Origin: Chlorops oryzae
Lineage: Eukaryota > Arthropoda > Insecta > Diptera > Chloropidae
Reading direction: 5' to 3'
NCBI GenBank assembly: GCA_020466095.1
Contig: CM035808.1
Location: forward strand, 48,276,663-48,340,662
Length of the DNA: 64,000 nucleotides
Below the pieces are notes generated by a model. It was not told the DNA's origin and did no database searches. It was given only the letters and a program-made list of their open reading frames with translations. The stretch's first letter is position 1. Every line of letters starts with the position of its first letter. The position numbers and the translations under genes were made by a program. This document shows positions 34,714 through 45,919 of this stretch, piece by piece.

Positions 34714-36874
34714 GTATACTAAATTTTGAAGGTTTGAAAATTGGTGTTCTAAATATGACCCCCATCTCTTGTTTTAAAACCAGAGAAATGCTGTACCCAA
34801 TTCATATCCTATTGTATTCAGCAGTATCTGAAGTTTATTCTTACGAAGAAAATAGATTAATAACGGTTAAGAAATCGGTTTTTGGAAATGAGCGTTTTTT
34901 TTAATTAGTATGAAAATCGAGCGGGTCAAATTTTTCCACACGGTTGAGTTGAAATAAAAATCGATTTTCTAAGAAACCTTATATTCTTTCTCAAGTTTTT
35001 ATTTTTCCTTTAAAACTCCTTTACACTACTATCATACACCATTTAATATTATGAGAAAAATCTTAATCAGGATAAATTACCGATTTTTTTCTAAAACATA
35101 CAAGGTATAATTTTTATATATAAACTTTAAATTTCTAAATTTCTAACTTTACCTATGAATAAAAAGTTTGAAAAAATTTGCTTAAAAATCAGCAGCATAA
35201 TATGTGTTATACTGGTTGGAAAAAATTGTCAGAAGCCTTTGCATTCTCATGATATAGCTGGGGTCATCTTTAGACACGAGTCAGATTTACCCCACTTTCC
35301 CCTACATAAAACATGTCACTGCTGGCCGGAGCGGAGGGCGGCATTTAAGTTTCATTTAACATAGCTCACGAAAACTAAATCTTTTAGTCATTAGATGAAT
35401 TTTTAAGTATGAAAATATAAAACAGCACGAAAATAGCATTGAAAATTGATTTCAATTTTGCTTAAGGGTCGACATTTGACATTCGTTTGTTGACAGTTCG
35501 AGTGTTCAATGCATGGAAACTTCTAGACACCGTCTTTCTTTTTACGGCGTTAAGCGCATTAATGAGGATTAAACCGGTATCCACATTCGTTCATGAGTTG
35601 CAGAAAGGTGAGAACACGGTTCACGCTGATGATAGATCCCAATAACGCAAGGAAAAGCGTAAGAAAGGTTGGCAATTACAAGATCATATTCGTGTGGAGT
35701 TTTTATTTCATGGAACTCCTATATGTACCTATAACAATAAGTATTCTTTTAATCAAAAAATACAAAACAACTTTTCTCGTTCAACAAAATTCTGTTGAAT
35801 AACACTAGTCGACAAATTGAAGCTTTTTTAATTCTCCAAGAACTTAACATATGGACAAGCGGACAATAAAATAGCATCGTTGTAAAGCTATTGTCTCAAC
35901 TCATACAACGGAGTGTCAAGCGTTTCAGTACATTTATATTAAATGATTTAATACTTAAAATACTACATCGCGAAATGTAGAGGAAAAAATTTGAAATTTT
36001 AGATTTTTTCACATTTTTGATTTTCAAGAAAACGGCAACCCTACACAAAAATTAAAAAAAAATTTTTTTTAGACCCTTGATCTTAAAGCCCATTCAAATC
36101 CCAAATATGACGGTGTTATAGTGAAAAAACTAACGACATCTTGAAAAATGTGCCGAAAAACTGTGTTTTTCAAATAACGGAAAAACTGCCTGATAGAAAT
36201 TAATTTTTTTTTTTTTTGACATTTTCGTAATCAGTGGAAAATTTTACTATACAATTCATATCTTTGGTTCGTGGAGATTTTTGGTGTAGACTAGTGTAAC
36301 CGTACTGTGCGTTGTGTTCTTTATTACACAACTTTAACGGAGTGTTCAGTCGGATATATTTTCACATAGCCACATTGTTTATTTTCGTGTAAAATTTCGA
36401 AAAATTAATAAAATTTCAGAATGTGAAAAATTAAAACATTTTTTTTAACATGCTGAAAAATGTAATAAAAACGCACTGGCGAACGCGTGTCTGTACTTAA
36501 AGTATCTACGTTCATTCATATGCAGCATGTGGCAAAGTTGTTTTTCTTCTGGTTTCTTTCTTGGAATTGTAAAAATAGAAAATCGTTTCAAACACTTTTC
36601 GAGGAATTGAAAATATAGCAACGAGATACGGAATATTATTTTTGCTTTCCATTAAAAGAGAAAATGAATTCAGAATTTTTTTTTTCATCAGAGCTGTACG
36701 TGGCAGTGAGTCAAGGGAGCGAAAAGCAAGGCTGTTTCAATACGCTTTCATCCAAAGAAGCGTTGAAGACTTCCCCAAAATTATATAAAAATTTTGTAAA
36801 CCCGATATGCAGATATGAAACAGGTTTCGATTCCAATCGAATGAAGAAATTCGCAATGAAAAAGCTCATAATAT
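34714..36874. other. No recognised gene
   Basis: AT-rich sequence. Open frames at 35155, 35593 and 36664 are short and unrecognised. The frame at 36664-36975 runs into the mariner end and is not a gene. Confidence 0.5.
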
Positions 36875-36876
36875 TA

Positions 36877-38152
36877 GGTGTAGTAAAAAGAAATTTTTTC
36901 ATTAAATTGAGGGCTTTATTTAAGATAGTTAGAATGACCCGATTTAGGTCAAATATGCGCCGTTTTGTTCGATAACTTGTTGCCATTTTAAAGGTAATTT
37001 CATTATGCCTCTCTCATAGAAGCCCTCGTTCCTATTAGCAAAAAATTGAGACAGTCGAATTTCAGAAGCCTCTCTTGAAGCGAATGTTTCACCAGCAAAA
37101 TTGTTCGCCATGGACAGGAACAGATGGTAATCACTTGGTGCCAGGTCCGGACTATAAGGTGGATGCAGAAGAACCTCCCAACCAAACTCCCGGAGCTTCT
37201 GGCGAGTCACTATCGATGTGTGTGGCCTGGCGTTGTCCTGATGGAACACAATTCCTCTCCTATTGGCCAAAGCTGGCCGCTTATGGGCAATTGCTTCCTT
37301 CAGACGGTCCAATTGTTGACAGTAGAGTTCCGAGTTAAGAGTTTTGCCGTATGGGAGCAGCTCATAGTAGATAATTCCCTGCCAATCCCACGAAACACAC
37401 AGCAAAACCTTCCTGGCCGTCAATCCTGGCTTGGCCACCGTTTCCGCCGGTTCACCGTGTTTCGACCACGACCGTTTTCGCTTGACGTTGTCGTAAGTGA
37501 CCCACTTTTCATCACCAGTCACCAACCGCTTCAGAAATGGGTCGATTTTGTTGCGGTTCAGCAGCGATTCGCAGATGGAAATTCGGTCTATGAGGTTTTT
37601 TTGCGTTAACTCGTGTGGCACCCATACATCGAGCTTCTTTGTGTATCCAGCCTTATTCAAATGGTTCCAAACGGTTTTTTGTGCAATCTTTAGCTCTTTT
37701 GCAATCGAAACAGTGCTAACATGACGGTCGGACTCGATAATTTCCATGATTTTATCGACATTTTCGACAATTGGCCTTCCAGTGCGTGGTGCATCCTTGA
37801 CATCGAAGTTACCGGAACGGAATCGACGAAACCAAAATTGCGCATGATTGGCTGTTACAGTATCAGGTCCATAAACCCTATTCACATTTTCAGCCGCCTG
37901 GCTTGCGTTTTCTCCCTTATCGAAGAAAAACTGTAAAATGTAGCGAATTTTCTCTTTGCTGATGTTCATCTTTGACAAGTTCTCAAACAAAACTGAATCA
38001 ATCAATCAAAAAAGTGTCAAAAAAGCTTTTTTTAGTAGGAACTGTCATCTTTTTAATGCCCCCTAGCGGAACACGATCGGACTTATACAACGCGAGATGC
38101 AGATAAATAACGCCATCTATTGGAAAAATAATGGATTTCTTTTTACTACACC
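36877..38152 (-). mobile_element. Full-length mariner with intact transposase (1276 bp)
   Basis: The terminal inverted repeats begin GGTGTAGTAAAAAGAAAT at both ends and the TA duplication is intact (36875-36876 and 38153-38154). The single open frame is on the minus strand. By transposase sequence it resembles the mellifera subfamily (Ammar1-like) rather than the irritans subfamily of the copy at 57913. A few bases just inside the left end are deleted relative to the copy at 24021. Confidence 0.92.
36944..37969 (-). CDS. mariner transposase (DD34D), intact
   Basis: This enzyme would cut and paste the element at TA sites in the nucleus. The start chosen is the ATG at 37967-37969 (MNISKEK), giving 341 residues, the normal mariner length. 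An upstream in-frame ATG at 38005 would add 12 unconserved residues. Residues 1-60 hold the first helix-turn-helix with the 'FWFRRFRSG' motif. The second follows at about 80-110, then the WVPHEL linker. The catalytic Asp residues are D153 (GDEKW), D245 (HQDN) and D280 (YSPDLAPSD), with 34 residues between the last two. One oddity is SWDW where the other copy and most mariners have WWD or FWD. The C-terminus (WQQVIEQNGAYLT) is complete. Whether it is active cannot be told from sequence. Confidence 0.92.
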   Translation of the reverse strand: MNISKEKIRYILQFFFDKGENASQAAENVNRVYGPDTVTANHAQFWFRRFRSGNFDVKDAPRTGRPIVENVDKIMEIIESDRHVSTVSIAKELKIAQKTVWNHLNKAGYTKKLDVWVPHELTQKNLIDRISICESLLNRNKIDPFLKRLVTGDEKWVTYDNVKRKRSWSKHGEPAETVAKPGLTARKVLLCVSWDWQGIIYYELLPYGKTLNSELYCQQLDRLKEAIAHKRPALANRRGIVFHQDNARPHTSIVTRQKLREFGWEVLLHPPYSPDLAPSDYHLFLSMANNFAGETFASREASEIRLSQFFANRNEGFYERGIMKLPLKWQQVIEQNGAYLT

Positions 38153-38154
38153 TA

Positions 38155-39219
38155 ATATTTAGGGTGCTTTCGATTGCATATAAAACAGTGTCGACAAAAT
38201 TTCGATTTCCCTATCACATGTGGTACGGAGATAAAAATCAGCCGACGTAGCAGTCCCGCACGTATAGCGTATACCGATTTGTGCAAACAACGGTCGGCTG
38301 CGTTCGTGTATGTACAAAAAAATACTGCAGCAAGTGCAACTAGTGATTTACTAGCACTTTATTAGTACAAAAGCCACCAGTACTAGCTCTTTTCTATACC
38401 TACCCCTGTCCATTTAAAATTCTATAGAAAATCAGCATCAAATATGTATAGAAAAGCGCTAGTGCTAGTGCTCCAGTATAGTACTAGTTCGTCGGGGGCA
38501 ATTGGATACACTTGCACTAGTTAAATACCTTCTAGTGATTTCATAGAAAAACTTACTAATTCTTGGGGTTTTTCGTTTTGCTATAGGATATTTCTACCTT
38601 TTAATTCACTCTTTATATCTGTATAGGTCTGGCCATCACTGATATAAAAAAAAGGAAAAATCTGTTTTAACGAATTTCGATTACCACATTTCAAGTATCA
38701 AAAATTTTCGATTTCATTAACCGGAAAAAGTTGACAATTTGGTCCTTATGACTTAACAGAAAAGCAACTATAAACTCCCTATGCAAATCTATTAGAATTG
38801 ACTAGACTCGGAGTATTAATTTGCCTTGCTGTACATAAGTACAATGATACAGTAAATGTGTGGTTATAGCGTCAAAACGACAAAAATACGAATTTAATAC
38901 TCCTTAGGTATTTCTTTCTAAGGGCGAATCCCAGCTATAATTTTTTGTAATTTTTGATCAAAAGCCAGGCTTTTTCGAGTTGCCTTTTTGATTAAAAAGA
39001 TCAAATACATATGCGATCGTTTTCTGATCGAAAATTATATTTCGTCGGGAGGAAATGGAGCCCTAGCCGTGACTCTTATTGGCGAGTCATATTTGGTATC
39101 ATTTGCGAAACTTAAATTAAACTTTTTTTGAAGCGCTGCAGCTCCCAAACGGTACCACATAGGCAAGGGGTGTAAAAGCAATAAGTACCTACTTAGATTA
39201 ATAAAACCTAGCGCGTTTT
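38155..39219. other. No gene; contains reiterated ACTAG words
   Basis: Between 38320 and 38545 the words actag/ctagt occur many times ('gcgctagtgctagtg', 'tagtactagttcg', 'gcactagttaaata'). The rest is unremarkable AT-rich sequence. The same words appear near the end of the TIR element at 50014-50633. Confidence 0.5.
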
Positions 39220-39342
39220 TATACCCAGCGTAAGCGGGGTATATTAGTTTTGTGCGAATCTTGTAACAGGGAGAACTAAGCTCCGGAGATATAGACATAT
39301 ATATATAGAAATGATCAGGATCAAAAACTGAATCGATTTAGA

Positions 39343-39449
39343 CATGTCCGTCTGTCCGTCCGTCCGTTCGTCCGTCCGTCCGTCCGTCCGTCTGTCCGTC
39401 CGTCCGTCCGTCCGTCCGTCCGTCCGTGTCCGTCTGTCCGTCCGTCCGT
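39343..39449. repeat. (GTCC/GTCT)n microsatellite
   Basis: Mostly GTCC units with a few GTCT. Long Thr/Asp/Arg-repeat frames across it are not genes. Confidence 0.95.
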
Positions 39450-39739
39450 GGTCGGATCTCCTCCGAAACGGCTGGACCAATCAAGTCGAAATTTGGCACA
39501 CAGGTATATCGGGATCCGAGTATGATCCTTAGTAAAAATGGGAGACATCCGCCCACTGCCACGCCCACAAATGAATATAATGTTTTTTCAGTAAAATGCT
39601 TGTAACTTGAGAACCACTCAACACATTCCATTGATATTTGGTGTACTGGTAAACTACAAAAAGGGACACATCCTGAAAAAAAATGGACGCCGCCCTCCGT
39701 GAGCCACGCCCAGAAATAAGCCCACAAATAAGGGCTTAT

Positions 39740-40235
39740 CGTAACTTTTGAAGTAAAAGGCGTAGAAGCTTCAAATTCGCAACATAGGTTGACCCAGGCG
39801 AAGGAAAGGTGTAGAAAAAAAATTTATATGGCCCGCTCACTGCCACGCCCACAAATGAAGATTTTTCGTAACTTCCGAAGTAAAAGGCGTAGAAGCTTCG
39901 AATTCGCAACATAGGTTCACCAAGGCAAATGAAAGGCTTAGAAAAAATTTTTTTGTGTCCCGCCCACTGCCACGCCCACAAATAAAGATTTTTCGTAACT
40001 TCCGGAGTAAAAGGCGTAGAAGCTTCAAATTCGCAACATAGGTTCACCAAGGCGAATGAAAGGTGTAGGTAAAAATTTTATGTTTCCCGCCCACTGCCAC
40101 GCCCACAAATAAAGATTTTTCGTAACTTCCGGAGTAAAAGGCGTAGAAGCTTAAAAATCGCAACATAGGTTCACCAAGGCGAATGAAAGGTGTAGGGAAA
40201 TAATTTATTCTGCCCGCCCACTGCCACGCCCAAAA
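39740..40235. repeat. About 115-bp tandem repeat inside the DINE-1-like element
   Basis: The block 'cgtaacttccgaagtaaaag' plus 'gcgtagaagcttcaaattcgc' recurs about every 110-120 bp, four times, each followed by 'cactgccacgcccacaaat'. The same block occurs twice in the copy at 424-848 in the opposite orientation. Confidence 0.85.
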
Positions 40236-40384
40236 ATAGAGAAGCAAAACATAGTGCGCTCATAATGTCGGGACGCTGGGTATTTCAAAGTCGGGCTTGA
40301 CCGACTTTAGCTTTCTTACTTGTTTTGTTTTAAGTTTGCGCTTCGAACCTTGGAAAATTGCGACAAATAAATTCATATAAAGTC

Positions 40385-40630
40385 ATTAGGTAGGTAGGTT
40401 GAAGTAGCTGTCACTTGTGTCGTTGGTCCATTGTGATACCAAGGAGGTTTTCTTGTGTTTGTGTGAGGGTATGTCTTATTATGTAGTGTGCCCCTAACAT
40501 CAGATTTTTTGAAAAACCAGTGCTTGGTTTGGAACATTACATTCCGTTTCGCCTGTGCCGGGAATCGAACCCCGGACCCTGGGATCAAGAGCATAGCACA
40601 CATCCCCTACGCTATCCTAGAGCCACTCTA
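40385..40630 (-). mobile_element. tRNA-derived SINE, uninterrupted copy
   Basis: The minus-strand head has A-box-like 'gtggctctaggatagcgtag' and a perfect B-box GGTTCGATTCC followed by 'cggcacagg'. The body has 'gaatgtaatgttcc', a short T-run, 'atgttaggggcacac' and 'ttggtatcacaatgg'. This copy shows where the DINE-1-like insertions broke the copies at 303-985 and 8781-10660. Confidence 0.8.
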
Positions 40631-40674
40631 AAGTCATTAACTTTTCAAAAAATCAATATTTGAACTTTTTTCTA

Positions 40675-40860
40675 TAAGTATGTCTAGTAGAGCTCTTGAT
40701 ATTCGATCAATCGAGTAATCGGCTTAAGTCGAATAGAGAAATTCGATTCGCAGTATTCGAATAATCTGCCATGGACGATTATTCGAATAGTCGTTCCTAG
40801 TGGATTATTCGAATAGTTGCCCACTCTCGATTATTCGAATAGTTGTTAATTGTAGACATT
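40675..40860. repeat. 26-bp repeat with TTCGAA palindrome
   Basis: 'gattattcgaatagt' recurs at 40777, 40803 and 40829 (26-bp period), with looser versions upstream ('cagtattcgaataatc', 'attcgattcg'). Each unit centres on the self-complementary TTCGAA. Confidence 0.85.
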
Positions 40861-41009
40861 GTCTACACTCTACTACAAATAACTTGGACAACAATGAATT
40901 CCTCGTGGAAAATAATAAACATTCTATTCTTAACCTATTAATCAACCAAACTCCATTTGAATCAGCAAATTATTCTGTTTCACACAGTCATAATAATAGA
41001 AAGATAGGG

Positions 41010-41140
41010 GTTATGCGGACGATATACAAATTTAAATATTATGAAGGATTTGTGTGTAAGAATTAATGAAGATTTAATTAGAATAAGCGGATGGGCAAAA
41101 GAAAATTATTTGATCAGCAGAAGTCCGACGATTTAAAAAA
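41010..41140 (+). pseudogene. Non-LTR reverse transcriptase scrap
   Basis: Plus-strand frames give YADDIQI, the reverse transcriptase catalytic-box type, at about 41010-41030. After a one-base frame change comes RINEDLIRISGWAKENYLI, which matches the usual Jockey/LOA-clade continuation (…IN.DL..I..WA..N.L..N). About 40 codons only, with at least one frameshift and a stop. No ends are visible. Confidence 0.5.
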
Positions 41141-41164
41141 AATTAGTTCGGCTATTTGCAATTC

Positions 41165-41370
41165 CAGTTTGGAAGTTTTTGAGTTGGAGAACAGCAATTT
41201 GGAAAACGAAACAATCATTAGAATGACAATTTATAGGCTCTATCTAGTGTTGAAAATAAAAAGGTAATCAGCTGGTAAATATATTCACATCCCTGGCAGT
41301 GGACAGTGCTGCCACACATTTTATTTCTATAATTAAAAAGTTGTGATATTAAAAATGAAAGTTAGATTAA
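41165..41370 (+). repeat. Dispersed repeat, copy 1 (partner at 54090-54270)
   Basis: The blocks 'aatcattagaatgacaattt', 'gtgttgaaaataa' and 'ggacagtgctgccacac' appear in the same order and spacing at 54090-54270, about 80% alike by eye. It directly follows the reverse transcriptase scrap, but the other copy does not, so the two may be unrelated. Confidence 0.65.
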
Positions 41371-42827
41371 AAAATTTTTTTTAAAATAAAATGACATCCT
41401 TTCCTATTGTATGATAAAACCCCTCATATTTTTGTCGATCAAAAGGTCTTTGCACAGTTTCACGTTATCACAATCGTAGTTTTTCACACGCTTTTGATCT
41501 TTAAACATGGCGAGTAAAAGATATCCCCTCTGTAGCGACAAAAATTGCAATATTAGTGAACACATAATATTATTACTAAAGATAACTTCCCAATGACCAA
41601 GGCTAAAAATTAGTTACAATCATATAAATAAAATTGTAACCGATTGGCGAAATATAGCCATAAATAACCAAGCTTTTCGAGATCGATTTAAAAATGGCCT
41701 TGGAGCCAATCTAGCAAAATCCAAATATCAGTCAAATAAAGCAGCGTAATCAGATCCGTGTGTGACAGTTTTCACAGTATCCATTTAAAAAATATATTTT
41801 TTCCCAAAATAATAAAATTTATTAATTTTTAAACTAATCCCTCGTAAGGGTCCTCGTATTAGGATATTATTATGTGCACAAACATAGACAAAAACATTAC
41901 CTACGTAGGGAAAAAGAAAAATTCAAATAAGCATTTGCTTTTGTTTCCTTTGGATAAATTCTTCTTAAAGATTCCCTAAAATTTATTTGATAAGGGCAAG
42001 CAATCTAAAGCTTGCTCTGAATGGCATTTTACCGATTCGAAGCACGTACGCACTGGTCACTTGAGAGTATCAACTGCAGATACAAAAATAAAGTCCGTCA
42101 TATTATCCCAAATGACATTAACAGGCAAACAGTTTCGTCAGCCATTTTGTCTTGACTGTGAAAACAGTAAAATATAAATGCGAAAATAAAGCCAGTTTCG
42201 AGGGTTCTTCTTTGCGTTTAACTGATTTATTATTAATGGAGCTTAAATAAGTTAAATATCCGAAAAATTTTGTTCTAAATAATGAAATAAGTGGTCAACT
42301 TATGTACATTTCAAAGGTTTCATTTAAAAAAATAAAAAAATCCTCACAATGAAAACTGTTATCACATTCGGAAGCAAGGGAAACAATTTGCTTTTTGCCG
42401 GGTAGCAGATTTCGCGAACGAATGATAAAGAAAGACAAGGAAATACCCACCCACACGATAAAGCAATGCAAGCATGAGAAATGACAATAAAGTTATTTCA
42501 ACAAATAAAGGCCGACAAAGGCCAGTAAAAGTGTTGTATAGTAATTTTGCAAAAAGTAAAAAAATAAAAAATAAAAAAACATATGTACATATTAATAAAC
42601 AGTGCTGAATTAATTTATATTGAGGGCCTTAGCGTGGAAATACTGGGGCCCCAGATTGATGTCAATAGGTAGATCTCAGATCGGTATGCCAAAGCACATA
42701 TGTAATTTTATGACTTACTACAGCTCGGAAAAAGTGCTCCAAAAATGATAAAAATTGCATTAAAAATAATGAAAGAACGACGTTGAAGAGTCCAAATCAA
42801 TGCACCAGAAAAATGTTCAAGTCCTTA
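41371..42827. other. No recognised gene
   Basis: AT-rich unique sequence with a few short direct words and no supported feature. Confidence 0.5.
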
Positions 42828-42911
42828 GGCCCGTTTTCACCAAGCTATTTAAATAAAACTTAAATAAAAAAAAAAATTTCATTCATTTAAATAGCTTGGT
42901 GAAATCGGGCC
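42828..42911. mobile_element. 84-bp hairpin MITE with TTA duplication
   Basis: The arms GGCCCGTTTTCACCAAGCTA and (complement) GGCCCGATTTCACCAAGCTA continue through ATTTAAAT and pair over about 30 bp with one mismatch. They enclose about 25 bp. TTA flanks both sides (42825-42827 and 42912-42914). Ends starting GGCC with a 3-bp TTA duplication fit PIF/Harbinger. Confidence 0.8.
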
Positions 42912-43275
42912 TTAGATACTATTTTCTGTTTATTTAATTAATATTTTCTTTCATTGAATTTTTAATTCCAATAAATATAAAAAAATCCCCTCAAAATAAA
43001 CGATTTCTTAAACCATGGAACAACGATATTTAGGACATATTTCAGAGGAATGAGCTTAGGGACTGTACTAGCATTTGTTCATTGCTTTTAACGCATTTTA
43101 TTTTTATTTCTTAATTTTTATTCCCTTTCTTTTCGAACCCTATTTATGATTTATTAAATACTATTTAGTTTTGTTGTGCACCCTTGGGACACTAATGTCC
43201 CATTGGAAATTTTGGATATTTATTTTTAATAGGCAGCTTTCATATTTTTACTCAATTCTTGCAATTGGAGTATAT

Positions 43276-43494
43276 CAGGCCTAATCTGAATGAATATTCT
43301 GCGGTAAGTTTTTCCCTAGGAAAATTCGCGGGGAAAGGAAGTGCTCTAAGCGTCAAAAAGAGGGAAAACGCGAAAATTGCTAAAGAAATACTTAAAATTC
43401 TTCCTTCCTTTGTATTCACTTCTCCATGTGTGTATAATGAGATGATTTTTGTCAAACCTGGGGAAAATTCCCGGAAATATTTAGAATCGGGCTG
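43276..43494. mobile_element. Small TIR MITE, copy 2 (diverged)
   Basis: Left 'caggcctaatctgaatgaat' and right (complement) 'cagcccgattctaaatattt' match the termini of the 215-bp MITE at 33283-33497. Inner 'cggggaaa' blocks are also shared. Confidence 0.65.
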
Positions 43495-43754
43495 AATATT
43501 AAAAGCAACAAAGGCATTGTATGATTATAGTTGAGAATTATTTGTAGAACTAACGCTGACAGAAAAGCTAGAAATTTAGTATCCATAGGAAGCATATTCT
43601 AGATGGATTGATGCAATAAGAAATAGTGGGAAGATTCGAGTCTAATTTTTTGTATGCAAAGGTGTGGCAACAATTTTGGCACTGAAGAGCCCCGAGTCAC
43701 TTAGTCCGCTCGTTGAGAAACCCGCAATTGTTTATATAGACAATGTAGTGCAGA

Positions 43755-44066
43755 GAGAGAGAGAGGGAGAGAGGGAGAGTGGGAGAGAGGGAGAGAGGGA
43801 GAGAGGGAGAGAGGGAGAGAGGGAGAGAGGGAGAGAGGGAGATAGGGAGAGATGGAGAAATGGAGAGATGGAGGATGGAGAGATGGAGAGAGGGAGAGAG
43901 GGAGGAGGGAAGAGGGAGGAGAGAGGGAGAGAGGGAGAGAGGGGGAGGGGAGAGGAGAGAGGAGGGGGAGAGAGAGGGGGAGAGAGGGGAGAGGGAGAGA
44001 GGAGAGAGAGAGAGGGAGAGGGAGAGAGAGGGAGAGAGGGAAGAGAAGGGGAGAGGGGAGAGGGAG

Positions 44067-44111
<45 letters not shown>

Positions 44112-44244
44112 GATAGAGAGATAGAGGGATAGAGAGATAGAGAGATAGAGAGATAGAAAGAGAGAGAGACAGAAAGAGAGAGAGACAGAAAGAGAGAGAG
44201 AGACAGAAAGAGAGAGAGACAGAAAGAGAGAGATACAGAAAGAG

Positions 44245-44295
<51 letters not shown>
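43755..44295. repeat. 540-bp GA-rich polypurine tract
   Basis: Nearly unbroken purines on the plus strand, in GAGAGG, GAGAGA and (from about 44110) GATAGA and GACAGAAA sub-repeats. Only occasional T or C interrupts. Glu/Arg/Gly-repeat frames here are not genes. Such mirror-repeat purine tracts can form triplex DNA. Confidence 0.95.
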
Positions 44296-44296
<1 letters not shown>

Positions 44297-45320
44297 TTAA
44301 AAGTAATTCGGGATTTGCTCTTTTAATTGAAAGTGTGTTTTGGATTGTTGCAATCGTTTTACCTTCTTAATTTTTGTTTTTCAGGATAACAAAAATTTCG
44401 TTTGACTAAAAATGAAGTGTTCTTCCGAATTTTCGGGCTTACAAACTGATCAATAGATGGCGTTGCACACAATTCGCAACACAACTTATGAAAACGCTCA
44501 GGTTAAACATTATTTCTTCGAGGATTTTTTTTTTTCAAATATCGTATACTGAGAGAACATTCAGACGAAATTAATTTCAATGAAATACATTTTTTAATGT
44601 TTTAAACTATTTGAAATTTCAGTGGGCAAATTCGAAATCGAAATAATTCAATAAAGACACGTAAACCGAACACCTTCAATTTCAATATAAATGTTTTTCT
44701 TTCGTTTGTAACACAAACATTTCTATTTCTTAGCCGCAATAATGCTCTCAACTTATAGACGAGAACCACAAAATTTTACTAAATAAACATTTCGTTTTGG
44801 GAGTTATTTCCAAAAACATCAAAATAAAACCAGAAAATTTCGCTTTTATTACCAAACAAATAAAAACAAGGTACAGCAGAAAATGAATACAAAAAAAAAA
44901 AAAAAAAACCACAGAAGAAATATATTTCTGTGAAAATAGATTTTCATTTCAATATCTTGTTCAGTTCGCAACAAAATTACTACGTCATTATTAGGAAACT
45001 AAATTTATTTGCCTTAACAGTTTCGTATTTATTTATAGTTTTATTTTTATTTTTATAAGTATTTCTATCTTATGGTTTGAGCAGCTGAAAATGTGGATGA
45101 ACTTTTCATTCAGTTCAATTAATTTTTCTCACATATTACAAACAAGGAAGACTGGTCTTATCAGGTAGAATAGCTGTGTTTGAAAATGGGTATGGATTGC
45201 ACGCAAAAGCCGCGTTGCCGATAAGCTAGGAAAGCTATATGACTTTATAACTTGCTTGTATAGAAGGACTTTATAATCCAATTTAAGATGATCTTGGCTG
45301 CATATGTTATATAGGAAAAT
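44296..45320. other. No recognised gene
   Basis: AT-rich sequence with an A-run at about 44891-44908. Nothing further supported. Confidence 0.5.
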
Positions 45321-45324
45321 ATCC

Positions 45325-45440
45325 GCAGAAGATTTGATCAGGATCGAACACTGCATCGACTTAGACATGTCCGCCTGTTCGTCCGTCCGTCTGTCCGCCT
45401 GTCTGTGGTCGGATCTCCTTCCAAACGGCTGGACCAATTA
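45325..45440 (+). mobile_element. DINE-1-like fragment (core plus microsatellite)
   Basis: 'tttgatcaggatcgaacactg', a short GTCC/GTCT block and 'ggtcggatctccttccaaac' match the core of the element at 39220-40324. Both ends are missing. Confidence 0.7.
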
Positions 45441-45658
45441 CATAGGTATATGAGTGTTTTCCCTTTCCGAGTTAAAGTTAATTCAATTCCCAAATTGATG
45501 TGATTAATTTCCCTTTACGAATATTAAGAAGGAATTCGGCTAACCGTGACATTCCGATTGGCAAATGAATTTTCCGAATTAAATTATTCGTTGTTTAATA
45601 TGATTTTGAGTGCTTCACAATTTCGAAGATTTATTCTATCATAAATAACAGGAAATTT

Positions 45659-45800
45659 CAGGGACCGTAACGGTTATAACTTTTATTCGTAAACGTCTCT
45701 AAATAACGGATTTTTGCCGCTCCCAATAACCGTTATTCTCGGCTGTTTATTTTTTACATCGAAAATAACCGTTATTCTGGGACGTTTATTTTTTGCGTCG
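45659..45800. repeat. Reiterated AACGGTTAT/ATAACCGTTAT words
   Basis: 'cgtaacggttataac', 'aataacggatt' and two 'aataaccgttattct' copies followed by 'gtttattttt' lie within 140 bp. The leading 'cagggaccgtaacgg' looks like a DNA-transposon end, but its partner end was not found. Confidence 0.5.
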
Positions 45801-45919
45801 AAAAAGACAAAACCTTATCAGCTTTGAAATTCGTTCTTCGTAAGTTTTTTCGGTCTGTATTGAGCTGTGGGAACTTGGCGAAAAAAAATGTCCAAATCGA
45901 TTAAAACCAATGGAGCCAA

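Larger units (their letters stand above)
39220..40324 (+). mobile_element. DINE-1/mini-me-like element, long copy
   Basis: It starts TATACCCAGCGTAAGCGGGGTATA (a sub-terminal hairpin), then 'atatatagaaatgatcagg' and a GTCC/GTCT microsatellite (39343-39449). Next are 'gtcggatctcctccgaaacg' and four or five repeats of about 115 bp with 'cactgccacgcccacaaat'. It ends with the hairpin 'aagtcgggcttgaccgactt' and CTTACTTGTT. The internally deleted relative is at 424-848. Confidence 0.85.

Noticed and set aside
39344..39727. Thr/Asp/Arg-repeat and Ser/Val-repeat open frames
   Set aside because: They arise from the GTCC/GTCT microsatellite inside the Helitron-like element.
43664..44132. Glu/Arg/Gly-repeat open frames of 90-150 codons
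   Set aside because: They are direct translations of a GA microsatellite in all three frames, which no real protein gene would show.
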